DNA from: an uncultured Bacteroidota bacterium
GTDB lineage: Bacteria > Bacteroidota > Bacteroidia > 2-12-FULL-35-15
Direction of reading: 5' to 3'
Assembly: GCA_903833025.1 (NCBI GenBank)
Contig: CAILDT010000177.1
Coordinates: 1-11,164, forward strand
DNA: 11,164 nt
Shown here: positions 1-7,472 of the stretch, in pieces
Layout of the letters: every line of letters starts with the position of its first letter
How positions within the stretch are numbered: position 1 is the first letter of the stretch
Notes under the pieces: generated by a model
What the model was told of the DNA's origin: nothing
Database searches by the model: none
What the model saw: the letters and a program-made list of their open reading frames with translations, nothing else
Position numbers and translations under genes: made by a program

Positions 1-7
1 ATTTTTT

Positions 8-3000
8 TTATAAATTAACAGGTTTGGCAATTTTAAGTTTGTTTGGCATTTTTTTTACAAGAGGCGCTTGCATAATAGGCTCAGCAAGCATTGTAGTAGG
101 CTCTGTAACAGCAACCGTTTTAGGTTTTGCAGTCCGAGGTTTTCTGATTTTTATTGTAGGGGCAACAGGGGCAACAGGGTACTCTTGTAATAAAGGCTCC
201 GGAGCTGCCACAGGCTTTGCAACTTTCAGCGGTATTTTCGCCACTGTTTTTTTCCGCCGATTGGCCGCAGTCAAAGAGAAGTTTTTGATAAAATTCATGA
301 GATCATTACCTACCGGTGCTCTCATTATTTCTTCTTGTATACTTGCGGTTCGCAGCTTACTAATTTTTATTCGGCATCCCTCCTCGTTATCTACGATAAG
401 CGTATAAGAAGGCGCGACTTCAATCATAGTAGCGCCCACTTTAAAGAAGTAATATTTCATAGAGCCAGTGGAATTTAAGACCATAAAATTCTTATTATTC
501 TCGAGTAAAGAGGTACTAGACAGAATGATCAACGGGATGTTATAATGAATTGCCAATAACCAAATATCTAGATTGGTGGCATAATAATCTTCGCTAATAA
601 CTAGATCAGAGAGAGATAATTGATTTTCAGTGACTTGATTGGCTAATAATTTCTTCCCTTGTGCTTTTAAAATATCTAAAATTAGCTTGTCATAAGGTTT
701 CTGATATATTTTCAAATATTCTTCAAGCAATGCTTCCTTCAGACCATTTCGCGTCAAGTTTTTATATTCTTCTGGTAGAAAATCGCGCAGGATAGTTAAA
801 AAGGCATTGAATGAACAGATTTTCGGCGCATTTTGAAAGATGATTTCTTTATAGTTGGAAGGAAAGACTTTGCGCCAATATTCGCTGCTAATTAGTTCTT
901 TTTTAATCAAGGCTTTACTGCATTGATCCTCTCCTTTTGCTAGTCCTTCGCCTAGTCTTTCGCCTTCTCCTTCGCCTTCTCTCTCCATTTGCTGAAACAT
1001 TTCCACATTCGAATACTTTTGTGCCTTGATCGGCTGTGTTGTCTCATAAGTATTATTTGTAATATAACGATTCATTGGTGCGGCGATAATATCTTCGAAA
1101 TATTCTTGGGTCAAGAGTGATTGCAGTAAAATAATCTCATTCTCTCTTAAATTATATTTTAAAGTGGTAAAAGTAAGAACTGTTTTCGGATTAAAGATAA
1201 AAGCATTGATCCGATTGTAGCGCACGATTTCGTCGGCGAGTTTGCCGAAATAAAAGGTATCATTGGATTTTTTACTAATTAAATTGGTGGCGGGTACTTT
1301 TAAAGCGCATTCATTGAAATCATTCTCTTTATTGGGCTGACAAAACGGTTTATTTTTGCAGCTATTATAACAGTTGCTGATGGTGGGTAAGTTTAATATT
1401 TCCGCTTCTGTATACTCGTGAAAGACGACCGAGCCTTTTAATAAATCTCTCAGCAGGGTTTCAATGCTCCGGAGCTTTTTAAGATAAAGTTGATTGGAAT
1501 TGCTTTTTTCTTCAATCTCTTGTCTTAGGTCACTATGCTGGAATTGCCCGAGTAAATAACGCGCCGTATTGCGAAAAACATTATAGAAATTTGTTTCTAA
1601 TTGGATTTGCTTGATATAATTAACTCTATCGTCATCAACCGTTTGATTCGTTTGTATAGTCTTATCCACTATATTGTAATTTAAATTATTCAGGGGTTTT
1701 AAATCAGTACCAAATGTGTCTTGCGTGGGCTCACTAATCATCACGAATTGATTGGTCATTGTTAATAAGCCGACAATCAAACCGTCTTCGATGACTTTTA
1801 TTACGGGTTTACAGGGCACTTGTCTAGCTGTTTCTGTGTAGACTAGTTCTAAAAAGGCTTTGGTGTTTTCATATGTATCTGTGAAAATATCATCCATCCA
1901 TTGTATAGCATTCGAATTTTTGTCTATCATCAGTGCGGATGGATTACATGGAATAAACCCTTCTTTATTTGTTTGCTTATTCATAGTGACGACACCAATC
2001 ACTTTACTGTCATAATTTAATACTTGTTTTCGAATAATATAATTTCGTAATGTTAAATAATAGATCAAGCGCTCTAGTGGAATATTCTTTTCAAATTTGT
2101 AGACGTTCGGCATGCCCACTAAAGCCCCGCATTTATTATTCAATGATTTCTTAATTAGATTCAAAGTATTTTTAATATTGGGCAAAGTGTCTTTGTACAT
2201 TAAATTAAAACTGCGGGTAATATTAATTTCTTCATTGTTATTTTCATATGCATAGATAGGTTCATAATAATTATCGATTTTCAATATAATAATTACATTT
2301 TTCTTTGTGTCGAAAAAAGAAGAAGAATAATGATTTGCTGGACAGAGAATTTCCACATTATCAGTAATATCTTTCTTGGATAATTCTAGAATAACCATAT
2401 TGACACCAGGTGGAAATAGTTTTGGATTCGGTTTGCAGATTAAATCCCATAGATAAGTGTAATTGATTTCGATTGTATCATCTTTTAAATAGGCGATAAA
2501 ATTCTGGTAGGCTTTGGCGACTTTAATTAATGTATTCATTTGTTCTGGATTACTTTTGTCCGATGCTTGATATAATTTAGAATTACTAGTAGAAAAAACT
2601 TCGGCATAATCTTGCATATCATTGATAGGATCTTCTGTCTCCACTGTATCCAATGCGTTTGCACCCACTGCGTTTGCACCCACTGCGTTTGCATTTGCAC
2701 CCACTGCGTTTGCATTTGCACCCACTGCGTTTGCCTGCTGAAACATTTGTACCAAATTTCCATTCTGTAAAGTAATAAATGTATCTACATCCATCGCCTC
2801 AATAAGTATTTCTTTCATTCGCTGAATAGTCGGCCGTGTTTTCTCTTTATTCTTAGTGCTACCGACCCATATATCTGCAATACAGGCAATAAAGGATTGC
2901 ATAGCATTTATTTCTATACTATGGCGCAGCAAACATGTATGATTTTTTTTAATATTTGTATTTAGTTCGCTAATTTGGCATTTTTTATTATCAGTATGTA

Positions 3001-6000
3001 GAAATTTTTGAATCGCCAATGGTAAATAACCAAACCTATTCTGTTGTATAATCGGAAATTTATCATGCGATAAAATATATTCATCAGTGTCGTCCTCGGC
3101 TTTTTTCTTCTTTCTTATTCCTTGGGTTGCAGGAGGTGCTTTTTCTTTCGTACAAATAGCCCTTCGACTGGTTTGCTCTTGTCCTGTCCAGTTTTTAAAA
3201 CAGCACGGTAAACATTTGCCTTTCTTGTCCGGTTTCATGAACCCTGGGTAATGTGTGATATATTTTTTATTCTCGTCTTGATACTCTATATTATAATCAT
3301 TGAATTCGAAAATATGTTTTCCCTCCGGAACTTTTTTGGCTTTTTTCGGAATCACTTCATTCGGATCGACTTCATCTTCGCGCAAACTGGTATTATCTTT
3401 TAGATTCCAATAACGTGGACAAATATACCAATATTGATTATCGGCTTTACTGCCATATTTGACGGCTTGGCTATAAGAACCGGGATGTTCTGTATCAATT
3501 CGCGTTTTCTCTTCATCTGTTAAAATTACCGGTTGCCTTCTAGAAGTCCATGGACAAGTACGCGAATAAGATTTGAAATTTTTTGTGCCATCCTCAGAAT
3601 AAAATAGATTTTTATCACGCTTATACATTCGTTTAGAAAAAGGATTAGGACTAGATAAACTTTGCCCAGTAACGTTTTTATCTAAGGCTTCATCAAGGGG
3701 ATCATCAAGGGGATCTTCCCCTTCAACCCCTCCTTCATCCTCCTCCTCCTCTTCTTCCTCTTCGTCTTTCTTCTTAGCCCCACCTGATTCATTCTCTTCA
3801 TCCTCTTCATCCTCTTTATCTTCTTCTGATCCATAGCCAAACCGAGCTAATAATTCCTCTTCATCAATAGGCTCTTCCCTTTCTTCTCCTTCTCTTGTAC
3901 CAAATTCTTTCACAATTTCTTCAGCATTTTCATTCGGATTATTAAAAACTAATTCTTCAGCCACAATAGTCATAGTTATATTTTCTCCGCTCGGTTGTTC
4001 AGCTATGGCAATAATATCTTCCACATGTATTTCCTCATCGATTTTTGTCCCTTTGCATTTATCGGTAATAATCTCTCTACTAACTTTAGTGCTTCCTTTT
4101 TTTTGTGTAATCCGTACAAGAGAATCTAAATAAATACGTAAAGTATCTAAATAACCAATATTATTAATACCGTTCACACTGATCATAATGATATTATGGA
4201 ATGGTTGTTTGACAATAGTCGTTAAAAAGCCGGGGTTATTTCGTGTCTTTAATTTTTTATTAGCTGTTTGCATAACCTCTTGCGCTCGTTTTACTTCAGC
4301 ATATTTGGTGCGAGCGGCGGTTTCTGATAATTGAAAATTACTCTGCAATATTTTTACAATATCATTATCGTTATAACCTAAATGTGGTTGGGACATATCC
4401 ACAATAAGCGCCTCTTGACTTTCCATTTCATTATAATTGGCGACCCGTTTAAAGCGCAGCATAATACCTTGCTCTAAATTATCATTAATTAAATTAAACA
4501 TACTGGAAACACATCCAATGATATTTTTTATCTTAATTTTTTTTTCAATGGCAATATGCATCACATAATCAATATTTAATATTTCTATATTATCATTTAC
4601 AAGATCAATAAAATTACTCATAGTATAACCACTTTGCATCAAATATTCTTTCACAATATTAATGACGGGATTTACTTCTTTAATAAAAACTTCATTCAGT
4701 GCATCTATGGTCATACCTGTATGAAAATTCGCCTTGACTATTATATTGCCATTATTTTCAAACTCGCAAATAATAGGTATTGTTGAACCGGCTGCTTCAT
4801 CATAATGCTCAATGTAAACAGAGACACTTTTTGTTTTACCCATTACTTTATCCCATTTAAAAATCGTCCCTTTATCTAGATAAGGTATTTTCTTCCCGTT
4901 TGTCGCGATTTTGTCGGCATATAAGCGATAAATATTTTCTTGTTTCTTTGTCAAGTTCATTTTAATCAAGGGTATATCTTGAGTGGCGTGAATAAGTTTA
5001 AAGACGATATCCAGAGGCAAATTGAATGCATATATGGGATGAATAGTAAAAATGATAGATTTAATCCCGACATCAGTGAAATTCAGTTCTTCTGTCCTGT
5101 TAGCATAGATATCATAAAATAAGTTGATATTCTCAATATTCTTTTCAAATACTTTGTTCAAGAGTGCATGTGATTCGCCGACCAATGTTTGTTTTTTGTC
5201 GGCGAGTTGCTGCGCATTTGTTATTTCCTTTCCATACAAGTAGGGGAAATATATCTTTAGTGTACTATTCTCCGAGAGATTTTTCATAGAGGCATATGTG
5301 AGCACTTCTTCCGCTAGGCATAAATAAATGATATTGTTTAGTAAATTACCGTGTTGCATAAGAATATTTTTATTAGTTGTAGTGGTGATTTCATCGGCAA
5401 ATTTCTCTAAGAAAGAATCATACATCTCGGCGTCAAAAGGATTGATTGTATAAGGATATTCTGAATTGAGAGAGATGATTTTTTGTCCAAGGGGTTTTAT
5501 GACTATCATTGGTTCTTGTTCCAGATTTAATTTAACAATATCGGCATAAGTATAGACTGGTTTATCCTCTAATGTATTGAGATCTATTTCGGGGACATTA
5601 AATAAGAACTGAAATAAACGTTCTTTATTAAGTTCCAGTTTTTCATTCTGTGTTAAATTTTGATAAAGAGAGATGGCATTAAATTTTTCATATTGTTTTG
5701 TAAAACAATACATTTCGTCATATGATATATTCAAATCATTCCCGAGATGCAATAGTATTTTCTTTTTAATAATTTCAATTGTATCATCTAAATGCAATTT
5801 ATCTGGTATGAATTTAACCGATATATTGTTATCATCAATTTCCACTAGTTCATCCTGCGAAAAAATACCGACAAACACTTCGGTCAAATGATCTCTCTGA
5901 AAAAGTTTATCCAATTGTTTATGTCGGCCTTCTATCTGCGGTTTACCTATAAAAACATAAATTGTTTTCACAATGTTATTGGCAATATGTGATACCTTAT

Positions 6001-6019
6001 ATATTGGTTCCTTTGACAT
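8..6019 (-). CDS. Giant VETF-large-subunit-like (A7/G1340L-like) transcription factor with OTU-like C-terminal region
   Basis: A 2003-residue protein read from the ATG at 6019 (MSKEP...). An in-frame ATG at 6034 adds five residues but lies inside the left arm of the promoter inverted repeat, so 6019 is preferred. In order it has an N-terminal region with no motif I know; a strongly acidic Glu/Asp linker at about 710-780; a Cys-rich block with CPW (C822), YICPRYW (C867) and CLPCCF (C936, C939, C940); a pentapeptide repeat at about 1096-1122; a second Cys cluster (C1550, C1554, C1560, C1571); a short Gly/Glu repeat; an OTU-like region from about C1735 to 1850; and a Pro/Ala/Lys-rich tail. From memory, the CPRYW and PCCF motifs mark the nucleocytoviral family that includes the poxvirus early transcription factor large subunit and African swine fever virus G1340L. 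Those proteins bind early promoters and are packaged in virions. This copy is much longer than the about 710 and 1340 residues of those relatives. The family call is recognition by eye, not a search; the open frame itself is certain. Confidence 0.7.
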   Translation of the reverse strand: MSKEPIYKVSHIANNIVKTIYVFIGKPQIEGRHKQLDKLFQRDHLTEVFVGIFSQDELVEIDDNNISVKFIPDKLHLDDTIEIIKKKILLHLGNDLNISYDEMYCFTKQYEKFNAISLYQNLTQNEKLELNKERLFQFLFNVPEIDLNTLEDKPVYTYADIVKLNLEQEPMIVIKPLGQKIISLNSEYPYTINPFDAEMYDSFLEKFADEITTTTNKNILMQHGNLLNNIIYLCLAEEVLTYASMKNLSENSTLKIYFPYLYGKEITNAQQLADKKQTLVGESHALLNKVFEKNIENINLFYDIYANRTEELNFTDVGIKSIIFTIHPIYAFNLPLDIVFKLIHATQDIPLIKMNLTKKQENIYRLYADKIATNGKKIPYLDKGTIFKWDKVMGKTKSVSVYIEHYDEAAGSTIPIICEFENNGNIIVKANFHTGMTIDALNEVFIKEVNPVINIVKEYLMQSGYTMSNFIDLVNDNIEILNIDYVMHIAIEKKIKIKNIIGCVSSMFNLINDNLEQGIMLRFKRVANYNEMESQEALIVDMSQPHLGYNDNDIVKILQSNFQLSETAARTKYAEVKRAQEVMQTANKKLKTRNNPGFLTTIVKQPFHNIIMISVNGINNIGYLDTLRIYLDSLVRITQKKGSTKVSREIITDKCKGTKIDEEIHVEDIIAIAEQPSGENITMTIVAEELVFNNPNENAEEIVKEFGTREGEEREEPIDEEELLARFGYGSEEDKEDEEDEENESGGAKKKDEEEEEEEEDEGGVEGEDPLDDPLDEALDKNVTGQSLSSPNPFSKRMYKRDKNLFYSEDGTKNFKSYSRTCPWTSRRQPVILTDEEKTRIDTEHPGSYSQAVKYGSKADNQYWYICPRYWNLKDNTSLREDEVDPNEVIPKKAKKVPEGKHIFEFNDYNIEYQDENKKYITHYPGFMKPDKKGKCLPCCFKNWTGQEQTSRRAICTKEKAPPATQGIRKKKKAEDDTDEYILSHDKFPIIQQNRFGYLPLAIQKFLHTDNKKCQISELNTNIKKNHTCLLRHSIEINAMQSFIACIADIWVGSTKNKEKTRPTIQRMKEILIEAMDVDTFITLQNGNLVQMFQQANAVGANANAVGANANAVGANAVGANALDTVETEDPINDMQDYAEVFSTSNSKLYQASDKSNPEQMNTLIKVAKAYQNFIAYLKDDTIEINYTYLWDLICKPNPKLFPPGVNMVILELSKKDITDNVEILCPANHYSSSFFDTKKNVIIILKIDNYYEPIYAYENNNEEINITRSFNLMYKDTLPNIKNTLNLIKKSLNNKCGALVGMPNVYKFEKNIPLERLIYYLTLRNYIIRKQVLNYDSKVIGVVTMNKQTNKEGFIPCNPSALMIDKNSNAIQWMDDIFTDTYENTKAFLELVYTETARQVPCKPVIKVIEDGLIVGLLTMTNQFVMISEPTQDTFGTDLKPLNNLNYNIVDKTIQTNQTVDDDRVNYIKQIQLETNFYNVFRNTARYLLGQFQHSDLRQEIEEKSNSNQLYLKKLRSIETLLRDLLKGSVVFHEYTEAEILNLPTISNCYNSCKNKPFCQPNKENDFNECALKVPATNLISKKSNDTFYFGKLADEIVRYNRINAFIFNPKTVLTFTTLKYNLRENEIILLQSLLTQEYFEDIIAAPMNRYITNNTYETTQPIKAQKYSNVEMFQQMEREGEGEGERLGEGLAKGEDQCSKALIKKELISSEYWRKVFPSNYKEIIFQNAPKICSFNAFLTILRDFLPEEYKNLTRNGLKEALLEEYLKIYQKPYDKLILDILKAQGKKLLANQVTENQLSLSDLVISEDYYATNLDIWLLAIHYNIPLIILSSTSLLENNKNFMVLNSTGSMKYYFFKVGATMIEVAPSYTLIVDNEEGCRIKISKLRTASIQEEIMRAPVGNDLMNFIKNFSLTAANRRKKTVAKIPLKVAKPVAAPEPLLQEYPVAPVAPTIKIRKPRTAKPKTVAVTEPTTMLAEPIMQAPLVKKMPNKLKIAKPVNL
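935..990 (-). repeat. Short Gly/Glu low-complexity repeat in the giant gene
   Basis: The plus strand repeats the word CTTCGCC or CTTCTCC several times. On the coding strand this gives a Gly/Glu/Arg stretch (EREGEGEGERLGEGLAKGE). It lies just before the OTU-like region and probably acts as a linker that sets that region apart from the rest of the protein. Confidence 0.7.
2655..2735 (-). repeat. In-frame 15-bp tandem repeat (ANAVG pentapeptide) inside the giant gene
   Basis: On the coding strand the unit GCAAACGCAGTGGGT occurs about five times, two of the copies carrying a 6-bp insertion (GCAAAT) that makes 21-bp units. It encodes ANAVG and ANANAVG blocks. All units are multiples of three, so the frame is kept. 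The array falls between the Cys-rich block and the second Cys cluster, probably a flexible linker. The unit differs by one base from the array at 7809-7880 in another gene. Confidence 0.9.
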
Positions 6020-6025
6020 ATTTAA

Positions 6026-6057
6026 TATATACATAAAGGGATATTTTTATGTATATA
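6026..6057. promoter_or_regulatory. Divergent promoter region with a perfect 12-bp inverted repeat
   Basis: TATATACATAAA (6026-6037) is the exact reverse complement of TTTATGTATATA (6046-6057), with the 8-bp spacer GGGATATT between. It fills almost the whole 40-bp gap between the ATG of the giant gene (6019, minus) and that of DHFR (6060, plus). The gap is too short for two independent promoters, so the symmetric element probably serves both directions or is bound by a dimer. It could instead form an RNA hairpin in a 5' leader. The repeat is directly visible; the regulatory role is inferred. Confidence 0.55.
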
Positions 6058-6059
6058 AA

Positions 6060-6584
6060 ATGTTGATTAATTTAATAGTTGCAATGTGTCGTGATAACGG
6101 TATCGGTTATAAAGGGAGTATGCCTTGGCACGTTAAAGCCGATATGCAGTATTTTTCTAAATTAACAAAAGGAAATGGACATAATGCAGTTGTGATGGGA
6201 AATAATACTTGGCTTAGTCTACAACCAAATGGGTTACCTAAGAGAGATAATTTTATATTTTCACATAAACAGCGATTTTCAGAAATTAGCTCTAACGGTA
6301 ATAATCTCATAAAATCATTCGATTCATATGATGAATTTCAAGTATATATTATCTCTCATCCTTATGAAGAAATTTGGATTATTGGTGGCGCACAATTATA
6401 TAAAACATTTTTAGAAAAAAATATCATCAATAAATGTTATATAACGTATATTGATAAAGAGTTTGAATGTGATACATTTTTTCCTGCACTAGACGATACT
6501 AAATGGACGGCGATAGAATGTATAAGTGATTATGATGAAAAATATGATTGTAATGTTCGTTATATGGTTTATGTATATATATGA
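6060..6584 (+). CDS. Dihydrofolate reductase
   Basis: A 174-residue protein, near the usual 160-190 for the family. DHFR reduces dihydrofolate to tetrahydrofolate with NADPH and so supports thymidylate and purine synthesis. Visible motifs are the N-terminal strand and loop LIVAMCRDNGIGYKGSMPW; the catalytic acid D28 in PWHVKADMQYF; the VMGNNTW turn (45-51); LPKRDN with R62 in the place of the arginine that binds the glutamate tail of folate; the IIGGAQLY cofactor-binding motif (107-114); and ECDTFFP (137-142), close to eukaryotic DHFRs. The usual basic residues after VMG (R-H in E. coli, K-K in human) are N48-N49 here, which may alter binding of the NADPH 2'-phosphate. The open frame continues upstream to 5973, but the ATG at 6060 starts exactly where DHFR homology starts. 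No thymidylate synthase is fused to it or lies nearby. Confidence 0.95.
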   Translation: MLINLIVAMCRDNGIGYKGSMPWHVKADMQYFSKLTKGNGHNAVVMGNNTWLSLQPNGLPKRDNFIFSHKQRFSEISSNGNNLIKSFDSYDEFQVYIISHPYEEIWIIGGAQLYKTFLEKNIINKCYITYIDKEFECDTFFPALDDTKWTAIECISDYDEKYDCNVRYMVYVYI

Positions 6585-6627
6585 ATCTATAAATATATAA
6601 ATCTATAAATCGTATGAATCTATAAAT
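6585..6627. repeat. Three direct copies of ATCTATAAAT between convergent genes
   Basis: ATCTATAAAT occurs at 6585-6594, 6601-6610 and 6618-6627, spaced 16-17 bp. The first copy follows the DHFR stop directly; the last overlaps the TAG stop of the metalloprotease-like gene at 6620-6622. The gap between the two genes is only 35 bp. A weak TATATAT/ATATATA pairing (6574-6580 with 6593-6599) is possible, but I see no strong hairpin, unlike at other gene ends in this window. Confidence 0.75.
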
Positions 6628-7210
6628 CGTAATACGGGCTGTCATTAATATCTGTACCACAATAACGTGCGGGTTTTTTCTTATAGTCAACCAATTGGTA
6701 TACACCAATCTTATTAGCTTCGGTTAACAAGAATTTGAAATTATCCCAAAATTCTTCCTTGTGGCCAATACTTTTGGTTGCAATATGAGATAACTCGTGT
6801 ATGGCGACAAATGTGAGGGTATTCACGTCAATAAGTTGATCTCCTTTTTTTTCAGTATTCAAACAAAAGGCCATTTTTTCGCCTTTGTTTTGGCTATACG
6901 CAGTATATTCGCTGGTCGGTAAGGTTTCCATAATTTTTTTAGGATTATAACCTTTCTTCAAGCGTTTAATATTTTCTCGATTCGGATATTTTTGATAACA
7001 ATATTCCACTATTTTATTCATACTTACATTCACAACGGCTAAACGGTCCGCAGCCAATTCTAATTTATTTCGCTCGCGAACACAATATTTTTTTCCATCT
7101 ACTCCGGAAATAATGCATTTTAAATTAAATACATCAGACTCTTGATAAATTTTCATGCAAATGTATAATAATAATATGATCAAAGCATAGCCACAATAAT
7201 TAATTTTCAT
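6620..7210 (-). CDS. Membrane-anchored zinc-metalloprotease-like protein of giant viruses (HExxH)
   Basis: A 196-residue protein. One hydrophobic helix at about residues 5-19 (YCGYALIILLLYICM) predicts an N-terminal membrane anchor, with the rest on one side. The core has HELSH at 138-142, the zincin HExxH motif: H138 and H142 as zinc ligands, E139 as catalytic base. GH at 149-150 followed by EFW is a likely third ligand, as in WLM/SprT-like minimal gluzincins. Flanking words such as CIISGVDGKKYCVRER (32-47), YTAYSQNKGEKMAFCLNT (102-119) and KPARYCGTDI (179-188) fit a protein I know from algal and amoebal giant viruses. Four cysteines (C32, C43, C116, C184) could pair if the domain sits in an oxidising compartment or virion. 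Substrate and role in infection are unknown. It converges on DHFR. Metal binding is well supported; proteolysis is inferred. Confidence 0.8.
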   Translation of the reverse strand: MKINYCGYALIILLLYICMKIYQESDVFNLKCIISGVDGKKYCVRERNKLELAADRLAVVNVSMNKIVEYCYQKYPNRENIKRLKKGYNPKKIMETLPTSEYTAYSQNKGEKMAFCLNTEKKGDQLIDVNTLTFVAIHELSHIATKSIGHKEEFWDNFKFLLTEANKIGVYQLVDYKKKPARYCGTDINDSPYYDL

Positions 7211-7338
7211 TATATATTCTTACGAGAAAAGATTATACGATGAAAAAAATAACCCCTATTGGGCTATTTTTTTTCTAATATATATTTTTTTGTATTGTTT
7301 TGCATTTTTTCAAATTTTTATTATATTTTGTATAAATT
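7211..7338. other. AT-rich intergenic spacer upstream of the metalloprotease-like gene
   Basis: Non-coding and very AT-rich. It must hold the promoter of the minus-strand gene that starts at 7210. The minus strand contains AAAATTTGA (about 7309-7317), one base longer than the Mimivirus early word AAAATTGA, roughly 100 nt before the start; I treat this as suggestive only. It also contains the hairpin at 7242-7275. Confidence 0.5.
7242..7275 (-). terminator. Hairpin, possible 3'-end signal of the 7461-8072 gene
   Basis: CCC at 7253-7255 can pair with GGG at 7261-7263, then after one mismatch the A7-T run at 7243-7251 pairs with TA-T7 at 7265-7273, leaving a small CTATT loop. On the minus strand this lies downstream of the gene ending at 7461, beyond the tandem array, and about 30 bp before the next start at 7210. 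Mimivirus transcripts end at such AT-rich hairpins. Stem formation is visible; the function is inferred. Confidence 0.5.
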
Positions 7339-7472
7339 AGGTGCAAAGTATAGTAGGTGCAAAGTATAGTAGGTGCAAAGTATACAGGTGCAAAGTATAC
7401 AGGTGCAAAGTATACAGGTGCAAAGTATACAGGTGCAAAGTATAGCAGGTGCAAAGTATACTAGGTGCAAAG
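7339..7472. repeat. Nine-copy 15-16 bp tandem array, mostly non-coding
   Basis: AGGTGCAAAG begins at 7339, 7355, 7371, 7386, 7401, 7416, 7431, 7447 and 7463. The five central units are perfect 15-mers (AGGTGCAAAGTATAC), with 16-bp variants at both ends (TATAGT, TATAGC, TATACT). Only the last copy overlaps a gene: it supplies the final codons and TAG stop of the minus-strand gene at 7461. Uniform centre and divergent edges are what replication slippage or unequal exchange produces. The core GGTGCAAA is shared with the coding repeats at 2655-2735 and 7809-7880. Confidence 0.95.

Noticed and set aside
24..407. Plus-strand open frame of 127 codons with hydrophobic, Gly/Ala-rich product
   Set aside because: It is antisense to the Pro/Ala/Lys-rich tail of the giant minus-strand gene; the composition is what the complement of that tail gives, and no start signal is seen.
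2536..2763. Minus-strand open frame with TQWVQM repeats
   Set aside because: It is an out-of-frame reading of the ANAVG repeat inside the giant gene.
5973..6059. Longer DHFR start at 5973
   Set aside because: The extra 29 residues overlap the 5' end of the giant gene and the promoter inverted repeat, and DHFR homology starts at the ATG at 6060.
6585..6620. Bidirectional terminator between DHFR and the metalloprotease-like gene
   Set aside because: Only weak A/T pairing is possible; the visible structure is a direct repeat, not an inverted one.
7339..7472. CRISPR-like array
   Set aside because: The unit is 15-16 bp with spacers of only 5-6 bp that are themselves nearly identical; there are no unique spacers and no cas genes.
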